From: Ectocarpus siliculosus
Taxonomy: Eukaryota > Sar > Phaeophyceae > Ectocarpales > Ectocarpaceae
Direction of reading: 5' to 3'
Assembly: GCA_000310025.1 (NCBI GenBank)
Contig: FN649752.1
Coordinates: 1,517,751-1,560,462 of the forward strand
DNA: 42,712 bases
Each line of letters starts with the position of its first letter. Within the stretch, counting starts at the first letter, position 1. The position numbers and the translations under genes were made by a program. Positions 20,789-33,240 of the stretch are shown piece by piece. Below the pieces are notes generated by a model. That model did no database searches, was not told the DNA's origin, and worked only from the letters and a program-made list of their open reading frames with translations.

Positions 20789-23700
20789 CTACTCAAGCAT
20801 CCCCGGCCCCAGCGGCTGCTCGGGGCAGGCGGCCTCTATTCGCTTGCAGAGCTCCGACAGGAACTCGGCCTGCACTCTCTGGGCCATGCTGCCGTTCTCC
20901 TGCTGCAAGATCACCCTCTCAACCGCCACCTGTTGTCGTGTTTCGCGCACACGGGCGGGGGTCGGTTGGCAACGGCAGAGGCGGTCGGACAAAAGACAAG
21001 AGCGCTTTCTTCGTCGCCATCTATCCATGCGCAACGTGTGTGTGCATCACAACACACCGCACTATCCATGCGCACCAAGCAACGTATGTGCACGCATCAT
21101 CACAACACACACCGTAGAACTTTTTGAGGCCGGAAAGAAAGGTCAAGGGATGTGGAACACGTGCACGCACACGGATGTGTAAGCCAACTAGTTCCTGCTC
21201 TCCCTGTTTGCGTGTGCGCCCTCCTGCACGTTGGGCCGATCGGATAGCACAAAAAAAGCACAAAAGAAGACCATATGGGCAGTAGCATGATGTGGCAAGT
21301 TTGCCCTCATGCAACGTCGTCGACAAAAGCACCCCTCCTCCGCGAGAGACAGTACAGCGGAACACCATGCGATACGCGTGGTGGAGCCGCCCGAGCTATA
21401 CAACCCGCACACCGTCCGTTATGGCCGATGCCCACTGTGGTCGAGCGGCGGCCGCTCAGCTAGCGGCCGACGCTGCCTCTTCCTCCAAAATCTAATGCGA
21501 AAACGACCCGCTTCTGACCCCATGCGCGACCGGCAAAACCACCGTTCAGTCGCCCCCCTCGCCGCCTCTCTTAGCATGATGCAGCGCAACTCTCGCCGAA
21601 TACCTCACGGCAATTCGCGCTTGGTCATGTGCTATTGCCTGGTCCGGTGCAAAACCTGGCAAACCGCTCTGCCCCGGCTTTTGTAGGGATGCGAGGCCAA
21701 TGGAATAACGACTACGGCATGCACGGCGATGAGCACACACACCCCTCTCGACGCCTCAGCCCAACGACCCTACAAACAAATCCACCTCTCACCTGGATGG
21801 CCCCCAAGAGCCCGTCCTTCGTAACGCCCCCGGTCATGCCTCGCCCGACCGCGGAAAGGCCGGCCAGCACACCGTCCCACTTGTCGGCGTCCATGTTCAA
21901 GATCTCCTCCAAGAGGAGCTGGGCGGGGGTGCGCTTCTTGGGCGCGGCGGCGTCGGCCTCGCCGGCCTCGCCGGTAGCGCTGGGTTCGGCGCTGCCCAGG
22001 AGAATTTCTTGCGACGCATACATCTGGAGGATCTGCGTGAAAACGGCAATTCAGGGCGGGGACATAGTAGTGGAATGTTGCAGAAACGGGCGAGGGGTTG
22101 GAGAGTGGTTGGGAAGCGCGCCGATTTCGACGTTGTACGAAGTTTGATCGCGAGACGCGGCAAGGGCTATATGCAGGCGGAAAGGGCTAGGTTTGGCCTT
22201 CGGGGTATCACATGTAACCTGAATCTCCACAGAGCATATATCCCCGGTGCTCCTTACAGATGAATGAATGCTCCTTTCGAGCTCGTCGTGGTCAGCGCAA
22301 CATAAAATTCTATTCTTCTCGCCTCCGGAGAAGTCAGTCATGGTTATTCGTGTCTGACACACAGAGAGAGTGTTGTCCATAAGCCTTGCACACGGCCTTC
22401 CGTGACCCCCTGAGTGCACGAACATTACACAGCATACCGGCAGCATACTGCCGTATTCCAGCACACGCTAAGCGCAGATGGGAAGAAAATTGTATCATCC
22501 ACGACACGCCATACCCTCAAAAACGCATACCCGGAACAAGCCCCAACTTGCGTCCTGCCGTGTCTCCTTTTACAAACCGCCCAAGAAAAACAAAAACTAC
22601 AGAAGTGATCTCCATTCTCCATACAACAACGTTGAGCGACCCAGCGAAGAAGCGGCTGATCATGCACCACAGCACTCTACAGACAATTAGCCCCAACTTT
22701 GAAAGGTAAGGTCTCTTTCTGCCTCATGGTTGCACCCGAGGTCGCATTATGACCGTTCGGCAAAGGGTTGACTTGCATGAGTAGAACATGCCAACAGACA
22801 GAAAATACGAAGCGAAAATGCAGCACCGAGCCCATGTCCAAGCACGTCTCAAAGGTCCACCGAAAAAGTCACGCCAGCCGTGAACTGCTGCAAAACGCTG
22901 CTGCTGTAAATACCTTCTGAAGGATGACGACCATGCCTTGCATCTCCTCCTCCTTGCCGCTCTTCTCCATCCACGCTTGGACCGTAGCCTTTCGCAAGGA
23001 AGGGAGGAACGTCGAGCGGATGATGGCAAGCGTTTGTTGGTGCGAGGGTGGTGGTGTTCCAACGGATGGTGTGGGACACATGTAGGGTTTTTCGGTCATG
23101 TTTAGGGTGTTAAATCAATGTTGGACTTCAGGATATCATGAAGTTGCATTTTCTCTTGTATTTCCAGATGGTGTACACCCATTTGCAATGCGAACCTAGG
23201 TGCCACGTTGTATTGGGGTAGTGCATTGCAAGAGGTGATCGCGTGGTCGGTGGTTGCGCGAAATTGACGTACGAAGGCAGAAACATGGAGCCGCCAGCAC
23301 CGGGCAGAGCCGAGGGCTGGTTCCCACAAGACAACTCCCGCTACATTCCCAACAGCAACATTATTGAACCTCTCAAGTAAAAGCGGTGCGATATGGATTG
23401 GGGGGGGAACGATAAAAACCTGCGACAACAACGTCTTGTGGTGAGAGACAGACACACATACAGGAATAGATGCCGCAGACGGAACGCTACGGAATGGTGT
23501 GTCGCCTCCTTTCCCTTTGCAAGTAGTGTGAAGACAACAACACCAACAGCAACAACAACAAACTCTCATTCAGGAGACTGAACCATGCCATCCAATCTCG
23601 TCCGCGGCTACCCTGTCGGGGGAGTCCGCTCAGCAAGAAAGCGTGTTCGCGAATTTACCAACGACCTCTCATTGGTCAGCCGTTCATGCGGTGGATCCCA

Positions 23701-26700
23701 ATCAAAGAAACACACACAACACACGACTCAGCCCGCTGGCTAGAAAGAGAGGACGTTAGCGAAATGAAAAACGACCTCTCAATGGTCAGCCGGTTAGCTC
23801 GGTCGATCCCAATGAAAGGACACATGCAAACAAAAAGGAGGAGGCTCAAATTACTACATAACACATCCCCTGGACCGATTTTCAAAGCTCGATTACTCCA
23901 CGACCAAGAGGATGTATAAACGAAACGATACGTTTTCGGAGAGATCTCGACCAGAAGGCCTCAACACCGCCGTTTTCGGCACCCCCACTCCTATTGCTGT
24001 TGATAAATCCAGCTTTGAAAATCGGACCGGGGTGTGTGTTATCTTGTGTCGTATACGGTATTTCTCCCGTGTCTCACGAGGAAGTTGTTGTCGAGCTGGT
24101 CTCGGTGAATCTTCATGCTTTGGCGCAGCGCGGTCAGGCGTTCCTCGGAGAGGGGCACCAGAAACTCTCCGTTCTTCTCCGCGGCGCTGCGGAAACAAGA
24201 CGCGCACACACAACAAGACATCAACTAACAAAAACACACAAACACGAAAAAGACACCACAAAACAAACACCTACACGTCGACTCGTACACGCAGGAAATT
24301 CAATCAGTTCACACGTCTACTCGTACGTCAAGGGAGTTAAATCACCTCACCTACTACGTATGCCTACTCGCGCATCAAGGACATCAAATCAGGTGAACTC
24401 CTACATGTCTACCCAGTCAGGAAATTCAATCAGTTCCGGCTGGGGCGATCGACGTACTACGTTTCTTGGCAGCGCAAGCTGCTGGTGCCACCCGAGCCTC
24501 GCCACGGCCATGCGCTGCGTTGATCGTCGAGCAACATGAACCTATCGAATGCCTTGAGGTATACTGGAGTACCATGAGGGCACACACCCAAGAGGTATTA
24601 CCGCCCGGTATAGCGAGGTCACCCCCAGCAAACCCGCGACGTATGAACACGTGTAGACGGGACCCCAGACTCAACGCACCTGGTGACTACGATCTGTAGA
24701 AGGGACGAAGAATCGTCCATTTTTTCCTCCGCGAACTCCACCAGCCTCTCGAGCACGCTGGTAACCTGCTCCACTCGCGAGGGTTAGCGGTGGTGGCGAT
24801 GACGACGCGTAGCGACAAAACAGCGAGTGAGAGCAAACAACCCAGAAGGTCCGTAAATACTTTCGCACCACTTCGGTTACGAAAAAAAGGTCCTAGATTT
24901 GTGTGCAGACACACAGCAGGTCAGATCGGTCCGCCTAACCACACATCCACGAGGAACTGCTGCTGTGTACATCTGTTGGAAATGTGACCAAACGCCACGC
25001 AGAGCGGTGTTGCACCATGATGGGCACCGTGATGCCACAAACAGAAACGTAACGTACAATTCATCGCTGGGAAACCTCGGGCACACGTTCACTTCATAGC
25101 TGGGAAACATGAAAATCCCAGGCACAAACTTTATTGCTGGGAAATATTGAACCTCAGGCACTCTTGTCGCACAATACACAACTGGGTCTCTGAATCAAAC
25201 GCCATCGGTGGAGCAGAGCGCACCTGTGTGGCGAGGTTCTCGAGTTTGACACGCTGCTGTTCGTCCTCCGCTGTCTCCGCAAGCTCCGCTAGTCGGAGGA
25301 AGAAAGCCGGCTGTGCCACCTGCTGGACGCACTTGGAAACTGTTTGCCAAGCGACGGACGGAAGGAGGGATGTGGGGGCACGTGTTGTGTTACTGTAACG
25401 AAAACAAAAGGTGTCATCCCATGCTCGAATCGTGCAATTTTCTGCCTTAAGACACATATGGTGCAGCGAAAGAGGCGTTTTCAAACCACCTCCAACGAGC
25501 TTGCTCGGCCTCGTGTGCTACTCAATGTCCGGCCTAGGCAGCACCCATTCTTTTTCATCCCAAGATAACCTCTTCGCCGGCTGTCTGATCCTGTAGCAAT
25601 ACCCATGTCCCGCGCATGATGCGGCTATCAGAAGAGAGTCCAGTAGTCTACGAGGAGTTGGTGACCTCCAAAAGTACCTTCTGGCGGTCAGGTTGAGAGT
25701 CGCGGTGAGGTTGTGTGTTTTGTGCGTTTTGCGAGTTTCGAACCCAAAGAAAGTATCGCACTTCGTCGCAGAGTGCACTCGAGGGAAAAGAGATGCTGAA
25801 ACCTTCTCGCGATAAACACAACAAGAGGCACCGCAAATGGCCTCACCCGAGTTGTCCCGGAAGGAGGTCTTCAATCAGAGAGAGAGAGAGAGTGCGAACG
25901 ACGACGGTCATGATATGACCACCAGGTAGTCTATACTCTAGCCTCTGCAACGACGGAATGAACACAATCGAGCGGATGTAGCCAACCCGTCCTTCTCTGT
26001 GGCGCTTAGACTAGTCTACGAGCCTCCTCTGCAATGACGAGCTCAACAGAGCGAGCGGATGCAGCCAACCTGCCCTTGTCTGTCACGTGCAGTCTGCTAT
26101 ATAAATAGCCTCTGCAACCATGAGCTAAATCAGAGCGAGCGGATGTAGCCAATAGCCAACCCGCCCTTCTCTTGGGTGCAAGGGCTGAAAAGTTGAAGCC
26201 GTGGACGGTAGGTAGAAGTTCACTGGAAACCCCGAAAATCCCTGCTGGTGATCGATCCTCGACTCAGTACGGCCCTACTCTTGATCAAAAGGCAAAAGCA
26301 TTCGGCGCACGAAATTGCACAGCTGCCGGCCTGTGCTCCAAGCAATTCAAAAAAATTGTGAGCCGGTGTTCCTACACCCATACGGTAGATAGCACCCGTG
26401 GTGTTAGCCGCACAAAGAGTAGCTCCCACCTTTGAGCGTCAAAACCTCGACATCTGGCGCCTCCTTCAGGTCGTTGATGATCGTGTCCATACCCGCCGAA
26501 TCGGACTGGGCAGGCACCAAGGGAGTACAGACCGCAAGGAGCAGGGGTGGGGGTTTTTGAACGGAAATCGTAGCACAGAGAGCACGAGTTGGCTGCCTCT
26601 TGGTTGGTGACGTACCACACCGAACCCACATGCGGACGGAACATGTTGATGTTTTCCGCCGATGCTGCAACCAACTGGATGTAAAACAAGCACGATGCTG

Positions 26701-26916
26701 AACCACACTTACCATACGAATGCTACCGACGGGAGCTGTCCTGGTTGACACTGGTGATCGTCGGCATCCTGTGCGCGAAACAGCGGCGTCATGTTTATTA
26801 CCTGCCGCTGCTCTTGCAACAAAATGTTGGCCGTGGCTAGGCGTGAGAAAACCCCTCGCTACGACTGCAATCATGACCACAGATAGGGCTCTGAGTGCCC
26901 GAGTTCCCCCTGCCAT
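20789..26916 (-). CDS. Unknown helical protein with probable plastid-targeting leader, eight exons
   Basis: Exons on the minus strand: 26916-26713, 26505-26430, 25339-25224, 24765-24680, 24186-24078, 22988-22914, 22032-21793 and 20929-20789. All borders are GT-AG, the frame is continuous and the product has 348 residues. The ATG is in a CCATGG context. Residues 1-22 are a hydrophobic signal-like segment (LSVVMIAVVARGF) ending in Gly-Phe, followed by a Ser/Arg/Ala-rich, acid-poor stretch to about residue 66. This is the bipartite signal-plus-transit pattern with Phe at the cleavage point seen in algae with secondary red plastids. The mature part looks almost entirely alpha-helical and charged (LRLAELAETAEDEQQRVKLE, VLERLVEFAEEKM, ALRQSMKIHRDQL, LLLEEILNMDADKW). 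I do not recognise the family and see no catalytic motif. The weakest acceptor is that of exon 6 (CGAAAG|GCT). Confidence 0.8.
21021..21110. repeat. Two-copy direct repeat, period about 41 bp
   Basis: CTATCCATGCGCA begins two similar units at 21021 and 21062. Each runs on through GTGTG/CATCACAACACAC. It lies in intron 7 of the unknown plastid-protein gene. Confidence 0.6.
21558..21740 (-). repeat. Dispersed repeat family 1, copy B
   Basis: The reverse complement aligns with 10115-10290 through several exact blocks of 10-18 bases (for example GTGCATGCCGTAGTCGTT and CCTCGCATCCCTACAAA). It lies in the last intron of the plastid-protein gene (20930-21792), so both known copies are intronic and mutually inverted. 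Confidence 0.7.
23612..23835 (-). repeat. Dispersed repeat family 2, copy B (two sub-repeats)
   Basis: On the minus strand it has ATTGGGATCGACCGAGCTAA then CCGGCTGACCATTGA (about 23815-23781) and a second unit ATTGGGATCCACCGCATGAA then CGGCTGACCAATGA (23703-23669), about 110 bases apart. It then has AAATTCGCGAACACGCTTTCT and CCGACAGGG. Blocks and order match copy A at 11056-11262. It lies in intron 5 of the plastid-protein gene. Confidence 0.65.
24277..24440. repeat. Four-copy degenerate tandem repeat, unit about 38-47 bp
   Basis: Units start near 24277, 24315, 24362 and 24407 and share GTC(T/G)AC(T)CG then a run like TCAAGGAAATTCAATCAGTT. The last copy restores GGAAATTCAATCAGTTC exactly as in the first. 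It lies in intron 4 of the plastid-protein gene. Confidence 0.65.
25926..26180. repeat. Three-copy tandem repeat, unit about 84 bp
   Basis: Three units share AGTCTA.., AGCCTC(C)TCTGCAA, CGAGCGGATG(T/C)AGCCAA and CC(G/T)(C/T)CCTT(C/G)TCT. The GAGCGGATG anchors lie about 84 bases apart. It lies in intron 2 (25340-26429) of the plastid-protein gene. Confidence 0.8.
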
Positions 26917-29900
26917 GGTCAACTGCTTGCGTCAGACGCCAGACACTGGCACACCGCACACAGCACAGCCCAACAGCGCAGCATGAGCCAATGTCGAGGG
27001 GGCACCGCAACTTCATGACCGCTATCTGTGTACCCCCCTGACCGGGCGGGCTTGGGGCGGGGGACATTGGGTAACCTAACTGGGCCGGCTGGGAGACGAC
27101 ATACGGAGGGAGAGCAAGATCCGTAGAGCTGTCAACGCATGGAATCCTGAACTCCGGCTCGATTCTTTAGCACTGCAAGAATGATCGAATTGTAAGGCCC
27201 TTCTTACAGCACAGCAATATTTGAGAGGGGCACATAAAAAAAACAAAACAAAAAGAGATGAAGTCTATGCGTACGAGTCAAGATATCATGATGTATGTTC
27301 ATCCACCGGCTCATCCCGCATACCAGTATCTTTTTTCCGCATTAGGTCCAAGGATGTGAAGCGTGTACTTCTGCATACTACGCCCGTATATGCAGGGTTC
27401 ATATGTGCTCTGTATATGAGAGGTGACAGAGTATTGCCAGAGACATAAATGACTGACGACACAAAACGAAGAGAAGAGAGGTTATTACTATATTTTCTGC
27501 CACCACTGCCACCCCTCTCGTCGCTCTGTAGTCTATTACTACCGGCCGGCAGCAGTCTCAGCCATATGAGCGCGGCATTCCGGCCGGCACCAATGTTAAA
27601 CCCTTGCTGCAAGAAGACGTGGGGCCATAATTCCCCTATGAGCCCCATATAGTCAGGTGGGAGGCCCTCATTTGATGTTTGCGTCCGCTAAAAATAGACA
27701 GCGATGTGTGTTGGAACGAAAATAAACGAATATACATCGTGGGTATTTTCCACGGGATCGATCACAGAAAACAGAGGAGAGGTGCTCGTTTATCCGCTAA
27801 ACAGGCGCGCATTGTTGCAGAGATACACAGTAGTTGATATATTAGCCACGCACCTTTTCCCGAGCCCATCGCGTCCAACGGGAGGTGTTGCTAACAAGAC
27901 AACGAAGAAAACAGTTAGTTGTATCCTCGGCCCGATCTATATATATCGCGTGATGCAGCAACGAACAGGAGTCAGTCGTCTTCTCCCCAAGAGCACGTGT
28001 AGGGAATATACCGAGCATTCGATCCGTTCGCTCTTCTACCTGGATGCACGCGCCACGCGCCGAGAATCTGAGGCGCGGCGAAAATATATGATCTGCTCGG
28101 AAGGGTAATGGTCGAAGCGCAACATGCCGCTTTCCTCCCTTCGGTGCTGCACGTGACCGTGAGAGTCACTCCCACGATCCTGACAGGTTCGATGTTGGGC
28201 TATTGGTTGAAATTGGAAATAACGATTCATACACTATTACCTTTACCGAGCTGCGTGGAACACAACAACTCAGTTTTCGACAAAAAAAATCACAAAATTA
28301 CGCGAGAAAGAGAGGAGGCAGCTGTGTTCCATCCATCCCCTTCCTCCCTTTCGCCCCCCCCCCTCACGACAGTAGCAGTATAACATCCGTTGCAGCAATT
28401 GGAGATACGCTCATCCAAAAGAAAAGTAGAACCAAAACTTGATGTTGAAAGGACGGTCGGTATCACAGCCCCCAGAATCGATGCACCACACGGGTAGGTG
28501 TCTGGCGCACCTGAACGCCGTGCGTCCTATTGGTTGTGAGCAAAGCGCGTGTAGCCAAAACCAGCCACACCCAAAGTGCAAACAGGCAGGCAGCTGCACA
28601 CGACGAAACGACTTGAAAGCAAAAAAAAACGTAAGGACCGGCCGCGTCAATCCAGCCGGCCCACGAGACCAACAACAGAGTCGGGAACAACCCCACCCCC
28701 CCACCCGCCCCTCTCAGCAGGACATCCCGAAGGCGTCCGCGCCGAGTAAAACATATCACAACCGCAACCTCGTAAGCGAGAGCTGCGGTATTTAAAGCAG
28801 AACGTTCGATCTAATCATTTGGTTTCGACCCCGCCCTTCTTGTAACGCCAAAAAAAGAAAAAAAGCACAAGAACGACGGACGGACGGACGCTGCTGCTGC
28901 CCGGGTGCGGCATGACAAAAAAAAAGAAGAACGCCCGCGGAAATCTCGCCCCATATACACGCGCGTACTGGCTTCTCGGTCCTGTCCCGCACACCCTCGT
29001 TCACGCCGAGCGGGTTGTCAGGTGGACGCGATTTCCCGAGCACAAGCCTTTCAATGTGTATTTCTGCGCCGCGGGTGCAGAAGCCACCCTTACTACACGA
29101 CGATTCAAGAACGAACCATGCATAGACACCAAAAGACCCAAAACTTATCAGGACAAACTAATCTTCAATGGACCACAAAGATAGCCGAATGCTTCTTTTG
29201 CCTTTAGATCAAATCTCTTGGGTTGATGACAAAAAGCCACGTTGACTACGCAACAAACCACACAAGGCGGCGTGCTTGTCTTGCAGATGCTCCTATATAT
29301 TCCCGGCTAGAAAAAAACTCAAAAACATTTGACAAAAATGAACACAGAAATAGGAGTGAATAAAGCACAACGACAACCCCGAGGGGCGCACACAAGCAGC
29401 CTAATTCCAGATTGCTTGGTGGTGAGAGATCTATATCGTATCCCCTCTTACTCTCCTCGTTTTCATCCCCAGTACCGTTCGACACACTCTGCGCCTCCCT
29501 CCCTCTCTCTATGCGAACCTGCACAAGTTCCAGACAGGCAGCCTCCCCGGCCTTTGGGGTCACGGGCAGAAGAGCTATACAATCAACTCTGCCAACGATC
29601 GTATCAACCACAACAACCAGTCGTTGGACGTACGCGGCGGCAGATGGCGAACAGACAAGAGAGGGTTTCGCAAGCCAAAACTTCTTCCCCGCCTGATCGT
29701 CTCGGACCACCCTTGCGGGGGCCCTCCCCCTTCCGTACCTGAGGGTGGGGGGGTCCCTACTTCTCTACAGCTCGCGGCTTCTAATCCGAGCCGTATGAGC
29801 AAGCGACATACAATGGAGCGACGGAAGACGTGAGGGGAAGCAGGCCCCCAGAGAATAAAAAGGCTGGAACGAAGCCCAAAAACGCTTGCGTGCAAAACTC

Positions 29901-30206
29901 GGCAACAGGCTAGCAGCACGAGGCTGTACAGACCCGGCTCTGCGGCCAGGAGGCCAACCACTCCGTCATGCTCGCACCCCTGTCGACCGATTTTCAGGCT
30001 GCTATCCGTCCCCTCTTCAACCCCAACCCCCGCTCCATTGCCCTACAGCAGCCGCTCCCTTAACCCCCGTGGCCTATCTCCCTCAACCCGGTTACGCCGT
30101 CGGTGTCACGTAGTCGCCCCCCCCCCGCCCCTCCCTCCCTCCTGTGCTAATCCCGTGCTGTGGTTGTCTCTACCGTTGTTGGCGGCACGGTTGTTTTGGG
30201 ACAACT
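26917..30206. other. Intergenic region between plastid-protein and tetraspan genes
   Basis: These 3.3 kb hold the plastid-protein promoter and the 3' flank of the tetraspan gene. I found no chain of exons with consistent splice sites and no RNA gene. A minus-strand frame at 29710-29246 (155 codons, no ATG start) ends in a hydrophobic segment, but no family was recognised. GC-rich and pyrimidine-rich tracts occur near 29700-29760 and 30100-30140. Confidence 0.55.
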
Positions 30207-33200
30207 TTAGACCGGGGTCCCCGGGGCCATGCCGTCAGTGCCGGGCTCGTCCTGCCACTCGCCCTCATCGTTGCTCGAGGCGGTTCCAGGGGTGTTCATC
30301 ACCGTCGTGCGGTAACGGCCCAGAACGAACGAAAAGAGGCCCTGTTTGGTGGTGGGTAGTGAGGGGGGTAGGCAGGGTAACAAAAAAAAATGAGGGGGAT
30401 TGGAACTTATTTCATATTTTCCGCCAAAGAGCAAGCAAGGTTTACCAGTGACGCGTACGCTCGTTAGTGGCGACCGCAGCATGTACGCTTTGAAGAATTT
30501 CACGTGGTCTGCAACTGATGGAACAAACTAAACTCGTGAAAATGGAAACTGAACCCCTCTTCCGCCGCCCGCAGCATGCTCTCCCCAACACAACCGCCAT
30601 ACAACGATGTCATCAGCAACCGAACCATACCTACCACCACATTATCACCACCAAAACCAAAAAACAATCTCATTCATGACACATCAACACTGCTCCCCGC
30701 AACGCCAACAGCAGTGAACACAACACCCGACACCGGTGCTATTACTCACGTAGAGGAGGAAGAGGAAGAAGGAGAAAACCGCCATCGTGCGGTCCCCCGT
30801 TGCCAAGCCGGGCTCGTCCGCGTACTCGGCGAGGGCGAGGAACACCGCGAACAGCACAAACATGAACTGAGACATCATGGTCGTCAGGCCCAGCAGCGTC
30901 CCCACGGCCAACGGGGTGTGGTACTGCAACGTAGTGTTACAAAAAAAGCAGCGTCGAGGTGAGGTACGTGTGAATGGCTTTTGGAAGTACGATGGAGGGG
31001 ACGCCGCGGGTATACGGGTGTACACAACCACGCGAAAAACAAGCTCATTCGCATTAAAACAACGGGTCTCGAAAGGAATCAAATGCTTCGTAGATAGTCC
31101 CTCGACACGGCGCCAACAGCAACACAGCGACCCCCCAACAAAGAAAAAAACCACCGCATTTTCGGGAGCACAACAAAAGCGCTAAGAGACGTGGGCACCT
31201 CTCGAGATGGGGCCACAGAACCAAACGCACGCATGCGCACGGACGCAGTTTTTATATCGCGCAACACTTCCGGCGTCTGTTCATTGGTCAGACGGTTCAG
31301 GGCGGCAGATGTTCGCTCAAGCGAAAAGAAAAACATCAACACCCACCACCATTCCAATGCAAGACACATAACCTTACCCCAAGCACACCATCGTACAGCA
31401 GTAAACAACCACAAAACGACAAAACACACACCTTCTTGAGGATGACTGTCCCCGCCACGGACACCCCAAGCACCATGAACAGCGTCCACACGGACGCGAA
31501 AGACGCCGCGTGCGAGCCATTCGCGGAGGAGTCGTTCGTGCTAGCGTTGATCAGCGCCACCAGGACGTCAACGGCTGCGAAAATCTGGTGTTTCAAGCGG
31601 CGGGGCGGGGTAGAGATGGTGGAGGCCGTGAGGAAGGCGAAGGGGGGGCACACGCGCGTATTAAGGCGTTCCGAGGAGAGCAGCCGCCTTAACTTGAGGT
31701 GGTAAGCAGGATGGAACAACAGGGCAAAACAGGCTCTCGTTCATGAGAGTGCACATGGCAGGCAGCACACGGCAGCGGCAACATGGAAGGTGTCGAGCAT
31801 AACATGCAACCTTCTTTGCAAATAGTACGTGACGCCAACAGCAACGTTCGTGCACCTCGGAGCTAAAACGTATGTATAATCGGCCACGTAGCAATACCCA
31901 CCCACCCGCACGCCCTCCCCCAGCGTATCGGCAAGAAAAACGTTGATCGTGCTCGCAAAGGCCGTTGGGACAGTGTCCGCTCCCACCAACTCAGCGCAAA
32001 GCTGGGAAACAAAGCTGGTCTCTGCAGGTTTCTCTCTATTTTTCGTACTTGCTGTAGCACAAGATCCCACGAGCAAGATCAATGGGACAACCAACGTCAA
32101 CACTTCAACTCTCACCGCCAACTCAGAAGAGGGACGCGAAGCCTCGCAGGTATCTTCTCGCACTCACCAGCACAAGATACCACGAGTAGGAGACGACCTT
32201 GGAGGGGTTCTTGTCTGCGTGCTCCACCGCAGCCCGGATGTTGTCCATGGGATCTTGAGACTGCATCGTGGAAAAAACGCGCGATCTCCCCCGTCTCCTT
32301 GGTGCTGGACGCTCGCTAGCTAGCCGGTGTGGACTAACTGTTATAGCGTAGCGCCACCGTTGTTGATGTCGAGACCGCAAACCCCACAAAGAACCGAACA
32401 AGAGCGACAGGACGTGTACAAATTGTGGCGGGCGAACGGCGAGAGTCAATAAAGGTCGTCTGTATAATTGATATTCTCGACACCGACAATGAGTAGATAC
32501 CTGAAACGCCATTACATGCATGTGAATATGTGTTCGTCCCTTTTACTCTGGCGCCTGTCTACACACCTCTCGGTGACATGCTTGACGTATGTATCAGCCG
32601 CGGCCACGCACGTATTGGAAATATCAATATAATCCCTGTTTCCATCTGAGCAAGACTGAGAGAGCAAAGGGTAATTGTAGTCATACTCTAGTCTTCGCCG
32701 CATTCTGGACGAATTAGAAAATGCTTCTACAATCAAGTGAAGAAGAGATATTTGTGAGCGAATTTCTCTAGCGCATCCAGCCTTCGGCAGGTGTAGTGGT
32801 GTCATGATAGCAAACTACATGGCGACTTCCACACATGGTTCCAATACCCCCCCTCTGTCAGTACACCAGCCACAGCGCACTTACAAACAGCTCTTCCTCT
32901 TTTATCTCATCGATCCCGAATTTGGACGGACGGAAAGAGCTCGTGCACAATAACACATAACCGCGATCCTGTAGGTCTAGTAGGTCTAACGTAGGGAGCA
33001 AGCCGAACATCTGCAGAAGCGTGCCCTGCACACCAACCCCATCGAAAAAAAAAAAAAACAAGGAGCCGTAGAGAGCAGCAGAGGGTTGGGTCAAGCTGGC
33101 AAAATACAACAAAAAAAAATTGTTTTGGAACGGCTGTTCTTTTGTGCAGTAAAGTATTCGAACACGAAATAACGTACGGCGAGCGTTTTCGCCGCTGCAA

Positions 33201-33240
33201 AGAAGGCGTTGTGGGCCTTGAAAAGTTCAACCCCAACCAT
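30207..33240 (-). CDS. Tetraspan membrane protein of unknown function, six exons
   Basis: Exons on the minus strand: 33240-33178, 33025-32885, 32260-32168, 31584-31432, 30923-30750 and 30341-30207, giving 252 residues. All five introns are GT-AG and in phase 0. The N-terminal 90 residues are soluble (MVGVELFKAHNAFFAAAK, then DRGYVLLCTSSFRPSKFGID). Four hydrophobic segments follow at about 91-112, 126-147, 155-183 and 197-221, and a Gly/Asp/Glu/Pro-rich tail. The short loop between segments 1 and 2 carries three N-glycosylation sequons (NAS, NDS, NGS), so it is probably lumenal or extracellular, with both ends in the cytosol. This topology resembles MARVEL or synaptophysin-type tetraspans, but no diagnostic motif was seen. 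It is divergently paired with the plus-strand gene at 33712. The first exon is the least certain, as upstream exons cannot be excluded. Confidence 0.75.

Noticed and set aside
29246-29710. 155-codon minus-strand frame with a hydrophobic stretch
   Set aside because: No ATG at its start, no recognised family and no partner exons; length is within chance for this much DNA.
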